Assembly: GCA_017561105.1 (NCBI GenBank)
Contig: JAFZDR010000212.1
Coordinates: forward strand, 1-8,893
Direction of reading: 5' to 3'
Length of the DNA: 8,893 bases
Origin: Alistipes sp.
GTDB lineage: Bacteria; Bacteroidota; Bacteroidia; Bacteroidales; Rikenellaceae
Shown here one piece after another: positions 5,569 through 8,893 of the stretch. The position numbers and the translations under genes are program-made. Under the pieces are notes generated by a model. The model was given only the letters and a program-made list of their open reading frames with translations. It ran no database searches and was not told where the DNA came from. Positions within the stretch are counted from its first letter, which is position 1, and each line of letters starts with the position of its first letter.

Positions 5569-6642
5569 CTACTTGGTTTTGAGCTGTTCGAACTCCTGCA
5601 TGCAAGCCACGAGAGCCTCGACCGACTCCTTCGGACAAGCGTTGTAGCACGATGCACGGAAACCACCTACAAGGCGGTGACCCTTGATGCCGACCATACC
5701 ACGCTCCTTGGCAAACTCCAAGAACTCTGCAGCCAACTCCTCGTTACCCTCGGTCATAACGAAGCAGATGTTCATCAACGAACGATCCTCCTTCTCTACG
5801 GTTGGACGGAACAACGAGTTACGCTCGATCTCGTTGTAGAGTAACTCGGCCTTCTCGAGATTGAGCTTGTACATTGCCTCTACGCCACCAATTGACTTCA
5901 ACCACTTCAAAGTCTCGTTCATAACGAAGATTGGGAATACTGGCGGAGTGTTGAACATCGAGTCGTTCTCGACATGGGTATTTACGTTCATCATTGTTGG
6001 CAATGGACGAACCACCTTCTGGAGCATATCGTCGCGAATAATCACGAACGAAACACCTGCAGGGGCGAGATTCTTCTGCGCACCACCATAGATGAGAGCA
6101 TACTTTGAAACATCGAGCGGGCGGCTCATAATATCCGACGACATATCTGCGATAAGAGGTACAGGAGAGTCGATATCAACCTTGTACTCAGTACCATAGA
6201 TTGTGTTGTTGGTGCAGATATAGAGGTAGTCCAAATCTGCCGGAATCTCGAATCCCTTCGGAATGTACGAGAAGTTCTTGTCCTCGCTCGAAGCCACAAC
6301 TTCAACCTCGCCATAGAACTTAGCCTCCTTTATAGCCTTCTTGGTCCATACGCCTGTATTTACATAACCGGCCTTCTTGCCGAGGAAGTTTGCAGGAATG
6401 TGGAAGAACTGGGTGCTTGCACCACCACCTACAAAGTAGATGTGGTAGTTCTCAGGTATGTTGAGCAATTCACGGAAGAGAGCCTTAGCCTCTGCTAAAA
6501 CCGCTTCGAACTCCTTACTGCGGTGCGAGTAAGAGAGTACCGAAAGACCTGTGCCACTGAAATCAAAAATTGCCTTTGCTGCATTTTCGAGGGCAACTTC
6601 GGGTAATACCGAAGGTCCTGCGCTGAAATTGTGCTTTTTCAT
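5569..6642 (-). CDS. serC: Phosphoserine aminotransferase
   Basis: This is a 357-residue PLP-dependent class V aminotransferase, the normal length for SerC. It converts 3-phosphohydroxypyruvate and glutamate to O-phosphoserine and 2-oxoglutarate, and the same fold also serves PLP synthesis. The N-terminus [17 protein letters not shown] and the SYSHRSKEF block (37-45) carry substrate phosphate contacts typical of the family. GGGASTQF (72-79) forms the cofactor phosphate site, Trp99 stacks on PLP, Asp166 (ADMSSD) faces the pyridine nitrogen, and Lys190 ([11 protein letters not shown]) is the Schiff-base lysine. The C-terminal [14 protein letters not shown] is also family-typical. The start is the ATG at 6642, 12 bases after the fmt stop, and the gene ends in TAG just before serA. 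Nothing looks damaged. The product is cytosolic. Confidence 0.96.
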   Translation of the reverse strand: MKKHNFSAGPSVLPEVALENAAKAIFDFSGTGLSVLSYSHRSKEFEAVLAEAKALFRELLNIPENYHIYFVGGGASTQFFHIPANFLGKKAGYVNTGVWTKKAIKEAKFYGEVEVVASSEDKNFSYIPKGFEIPADLDYLYICTNNTIYGTEYKVDIDSPVPLIADMSSDIMSRPLDVSKYALIYGGAQKNLAPAGVSFVIIRDDMLQKVVRPLPTMMNVNTHVENDSMFNTPPVFPIFVMNETLKWLKSIGGVEAMYKLNLEKAELLYNEIERNSLFRPTVEKEDRSLMNICFVMTEGNEELAAEFLEFAKERGMVGIKGHRLVGGFRASCYNACPKESVEALVACMQEFEQLKTK

Positions 6643-6654
6643 AGTTGTAAAAAT

Positions 6655-7626
6655 TTATAGTTTAAATATGAATTTATCATCTTCGTTGAGGCTGAGTCCA
6701 AGCAATAGGTCGCGTACGGCCATGCGCTTTTTACCCGCCACCTGCAACTCCTCGATGGCTACAAGGCCATCCTGACAAGCAACTTTAATGTATGTTTTAT
6801 TGTCGGTTACTACTCTTCCAACGGCGTGCGAGTGTGCTTTCTCCTCGAAACGAGCCTTGAAAATCTTTACCGAAAGCTCCTCTTCGCCACGCTTGAGAAT
6901 GCTCCACGCAGCTGGATATGGCGAAAGACCACGCACAAAGTTAACAATCTGAACGCCCTTTGCATCCCAATTAATCTGGCACATATCCTTGAAAATCTTC
7001 GGTGCAGGACGGAGATTTTCATCCTCCTGTGGCTGTGCTATCGGGTCGATATCGCCCGATGCAATCTTCTCGACGCTCTCCACAACGAGCTCTGCGCCCA
7101 TGGTCATCAGACGGTCGTATAAATCGCCCACACACTCCTCGTCGCCGATAGGTGTGCGCTGCTGGCCGATGATTGCTCCCTTATCAATTTCGTGGTTGAG
7201 GAGGAATGTTGTATTGCCACTCTCCTTGTCGCCGTTTATTATGGCCCAATTTATCGGTGCTGCACCGCGATACTCGGGGAGCAACGATGCGTGAAGATTG
7301 AATGTACCGAAGCGCGGCATTGCCCAAACCACCTCGGGTAACATTCTGAATGCAATTACAATACCTAAGTCGGGCTGCAAGGCCTTTAAAGCCTCCAAGA
7401 AAGCCTCGTCGCGTAACTTCTCGGGCTGGAGAATAGTCTCGATACCCAACTCTTTGGCTGCGCGTTTTACATCGCTCTCCTGCAGTTTCATGCCGCGTCC
7501 TGCAGGCTTGTCGGGCATTGTTACTACGCCCACAACATTATAACCACCCTCTACGAGTGCCTTCAACGACGGCACCGCAAACTCGGGTGTTCCCATAAAA
7601 ACTATTCGTATATCTTTTGCGTTCAT
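6655..7626 (-). CDS. fmt: Methionyl-tRNA formyltransferase
   Basis: This 323-residue enzyme transfers a formyl group from 10-formyltetrahydrofolate to Met-tRNA(fMet), preparing the initiator tRNA for translation. The N-terminal Rossmann-like domain starts IRIVFMGTPEFAVPSL (6-21), with the tRNA-contacting loop around MPDKPAGRGMKLQ (37-49). The catalytic set is visible: Asn110 and His112 in NLHASLLPEYRGAAPINWA, and Asp148 in HEIDKGAIIGQ. After about residue 210 the C-terminal OB-fold domain follows, including INWDAKGVQIVNFVRGLSPYPAAW, and it appears complete to IFKL. Its length is near that of other bacterial Fmt proteins. The ATG at 7626 is 3 bases after the stop of the permease gene, which suggests translational coupling. 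No def (peptide deformylase) gene is adjacent here, unlike in E. coli. It stops in TAA, 12 bases before serC begins. Confidence 0.96.
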   Translation of the reverse strand: MNAKDIRIVFMGTPEFAVPSLKALVEGGYNVVGVVTMPDKPAGRGMKLQESDVKRAAKELGIETILQPEKLRDEAFLEALKALQPDLGIVIAFRMLPEVVWAMPRFGTFNLHASLLPEYRGAAPINWAIINGDKESGNTTFLLNHEIDKGAIIGQQRTPIGDEECVGDLYDRLMTMGAELVVESVEKIASGDIDPIAQPQEDENLRPAPKIFKDMCQINWDAKGVQIVNFVRGLSPYPAAWSILKRGEEELSVKIFKARFEEKAHSHAVGRVVTDNKTYIKVACQDGLVAIEELQVAGKKRMAVRDLLLGLSLNEDDKFIFKL

Positions 7627-7629
7627 AAT

Positions 7630-8893
7630 CTATTTTTCGGTTTTAGCGGCTTGCTTTGTGGCCTTGTTTTCTCTTCTCATAGTGCGCTTCTCAGCCATGC
7701 GCTCCTCTCGCTCGGCAATCTTTACCTGCCACTTTTGGGGTAGCTTTGCGATAAACTTCTCGCGATAGTGCTTGTAGCGGCCGATATACCAATCGAAATC
7801 GAGCAAAGGCGAGTCGTTGTTTGCTGTGTGCGACAGATATATGGCAAGCGGTGTGAGAATTATTGCCGAAATCCACATTCCGAGCAGTGAGCTCCAAGTA
7901 CCCTCCTTAGCAAACTTCTCGCCCGAAATCGAGATGATGTAGTAGATGACAAAGAATATCACCGAGATAACAATCGGCATACCTAAACCTCCCTTGCGGA
8001 TAATAGCTCCGAGAGGTGCGCCAATAAGGAAGAATATCAGAATCGAAATTGGCAGTGTCAGCTTGCGATGCCACTCGTTTTTGCTGCGATAGAGCTGATT
8101 TAGAGCCTCTTTCGATGTACTCTCGTCGAATGAGAACATATTTCGCGAGGAGCGAGCCGTGCGCAATGCACTCTCGTACACTCTACCCTTTGTTCTTGTG
8201 TCAAGCTTCTTTACAGAGTCAATCAGCAAGGCTCCAAAGGTCTTTCTCGAGCGATCAATCTCGATAGAGTCAGGCGGAGCCACACCATCAGGGTCGCGAG
8301 CGAAGATCTGATCGCGAAGCAGCGGGTTGTAGGCTGTTGCAGTGATGCTGTTTACCAACATATCGAGTGAATCGATATTGTGCTGCAAGTCGCTAATGTC
8401 CATTGTCTGGCTGTTGTTGCCAAACATATTCTCGTCACTGCGCTGGAAGTCGAATCCCGACATCGGGATCTTTCCATCCTGGCGCTCGAACTTGTGGCGT
8501 CGCAATGAACTCTTGGTGTACCACTGATAGTTGCGCGATTGCTCATAAGTTTCGCCATTAAAGAGTGTTACAAGCAGATATCGCTTGTCGTCCGAAAGAC
8601 GAATGTAACCCGAGTCGGCTATTGTGGTGGTCATATCGCCGTTGCGCGAGCGGTTATCATAGATAAGTACCTTGGTGAGCAGCTTGGTCTTCGGATCCTG
8701 CTTCTCAACACGGATGCTCATATCGTCGATGCCGTTAAAGAAGAGTCCGTCCTGGAACTCGAGAGCCTCGTTCTGCTGCTTGATGTCGTAGATAATGCTG
8801 AACATCTTCTTGTTGGCGTACGGAACAAGGTCGTTCACGATAAAGAATGAGCCGAACGATATAATGCCGATAACCCAGAGTAGCGGCTTCATA
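7630..8893 (-). CDS. LptF/LptG-family (YjgP/YjgQ) lipopolysaccharide transport permease, 5' end outside window
   Basis: The last 420 codons of a membrane protein are present. The ATG at 8892 is not the real start: its residues MKPLLWVIGIISFGSFFIVNDLVPYANKK match the third membrane helix and the PxAN turn that occur about 90-110 residues into LptF/LptG proteins, so two helices are missing beyond the edge. In window numbering, a hydrophobic segment lies at about 4-21. A large soluble periplasmic-type region follows (about 30-275), then three helices at about 277-298, 304-324 and 335-355. GAPLGAIIRKGGLGMP (291-306) is a strong family signature. A 60-residue charged tail, rich in Lys, Arg and Glu, ends the protein in the cytoplasm. 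In the LptB2FG complex these subunits extract LPS from the inner membrane. F and G cannot be told apart here. It is the first visible gene of the six-gene run. Confidence 0.88.
   Translation of the reverse strand, partial: MKPLLWVIGIISFGSFFIVNDLVPYANKKMFSIIYDIKQQNEALEFQDGLFFNGIDDMSIRVEKQDPKTKLLTKVLIYDNRSRNGDMTTTIADSGYIRLSDDKRYLLVTLFNGETYEQSRNYQWYTKSSLRRHKFERQDGKIPMSGFDFQRSDENMFGNNSQTMDISDLQHNIDSLDMLVNSITATAYNPLLRDQIFARDPDGVAPPDSIEIDRSRKTFGALLIDSVKKLDTRTKGRVYESALRTARSSRNMFSFDESTSKEALNQLYRSKNEWHRKLTLPISILIFFLIGAPLGAIIRKGGLGMPIVISVIFFVIYYIISISGEKFAKEGTWSSLLGMWISAIILTPLAIYLSHTANNDSPLLDFDWYIGRYKHYREKFIAKLPQKWQVKIAEREERMAEKRTMRRENKATKQAAKTEK

Noticed and set aside
8890..8892. ATG as the start of the permease
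   Set aside because: It matches an internal position of the family; the N-terminal helices must lie beyond the window edge.

Overview
The window looks like chromosomal core sequence from a member of the Bacteroidota, most likely order Bacteroidales (a Rikenellaceae/Alistipes-like source is possible but not provable here). Signs are the Bacteroidota-type -7 promoter boxes (TAnnTTTG), start codons with AT-rich leaders and no clear Shine-Dalgarno sequence, the linked serC-serA-DUF1015 genes, a phosphoglycerate dehydrogenase with Lys in place of the usual active-site His, and a DUF4886-type secreted SGNH hydrolase. All genes lie on the minus strand, so transcription runs from high to low coordinates. 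No mobile element, CRISPR array, tRNA or rRNA was seen.

Reading with transcription, the right part is a tight six-gene run (8893 to 1952): an LptF/LptG-family permease cut by the window edge, fmt, serC, serA, a DUF1015 protein and a secreted SGNH/GDSL-like hydrolase. Gaps are 3, 12, 78 (or 3 with the longer serA start), 46 and 13 bases. No promoter box was found in the gaps, and a strong intrinsic terminator follows 9 bases after the last stop. The run mixes lipopolysaccharide export, initiator-tRNA formylation and serine synthesis. The DUF1015 gene next to serA and serC is the natural candidate for a further serine-pathway function.

The left part has three single genes. A 70-residue Cys-rich zinc-ribbon-like protein (1591-1803) has its own promoter box, overlaid upstream by a perfect 9-bp-arm inverted repeat. 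Next is recA (368-1375), with its own promoter box and a 7-bp-arm dyad at the predicted transcription start, closed by a hairpin. Last is the start of a RelA/SpoT-type (p)ppGpp synthetase/hydrolase, cut by the left edge.

The most striking observation is that recA is broken by one in-frame TAA (980-982) at codon 132, where the family has Glu, between Walker A and Walker B. Everything before and after it reads as intact RecA in the same frame. This is either a very recent nonsense mutation in a key recombination gene, a mixed or damaged template, or a base-call error. I saw no convincing new multi-gene system; the remaining points of interest are regulatory dyads, short tandem repeats and the DUF1015 context.
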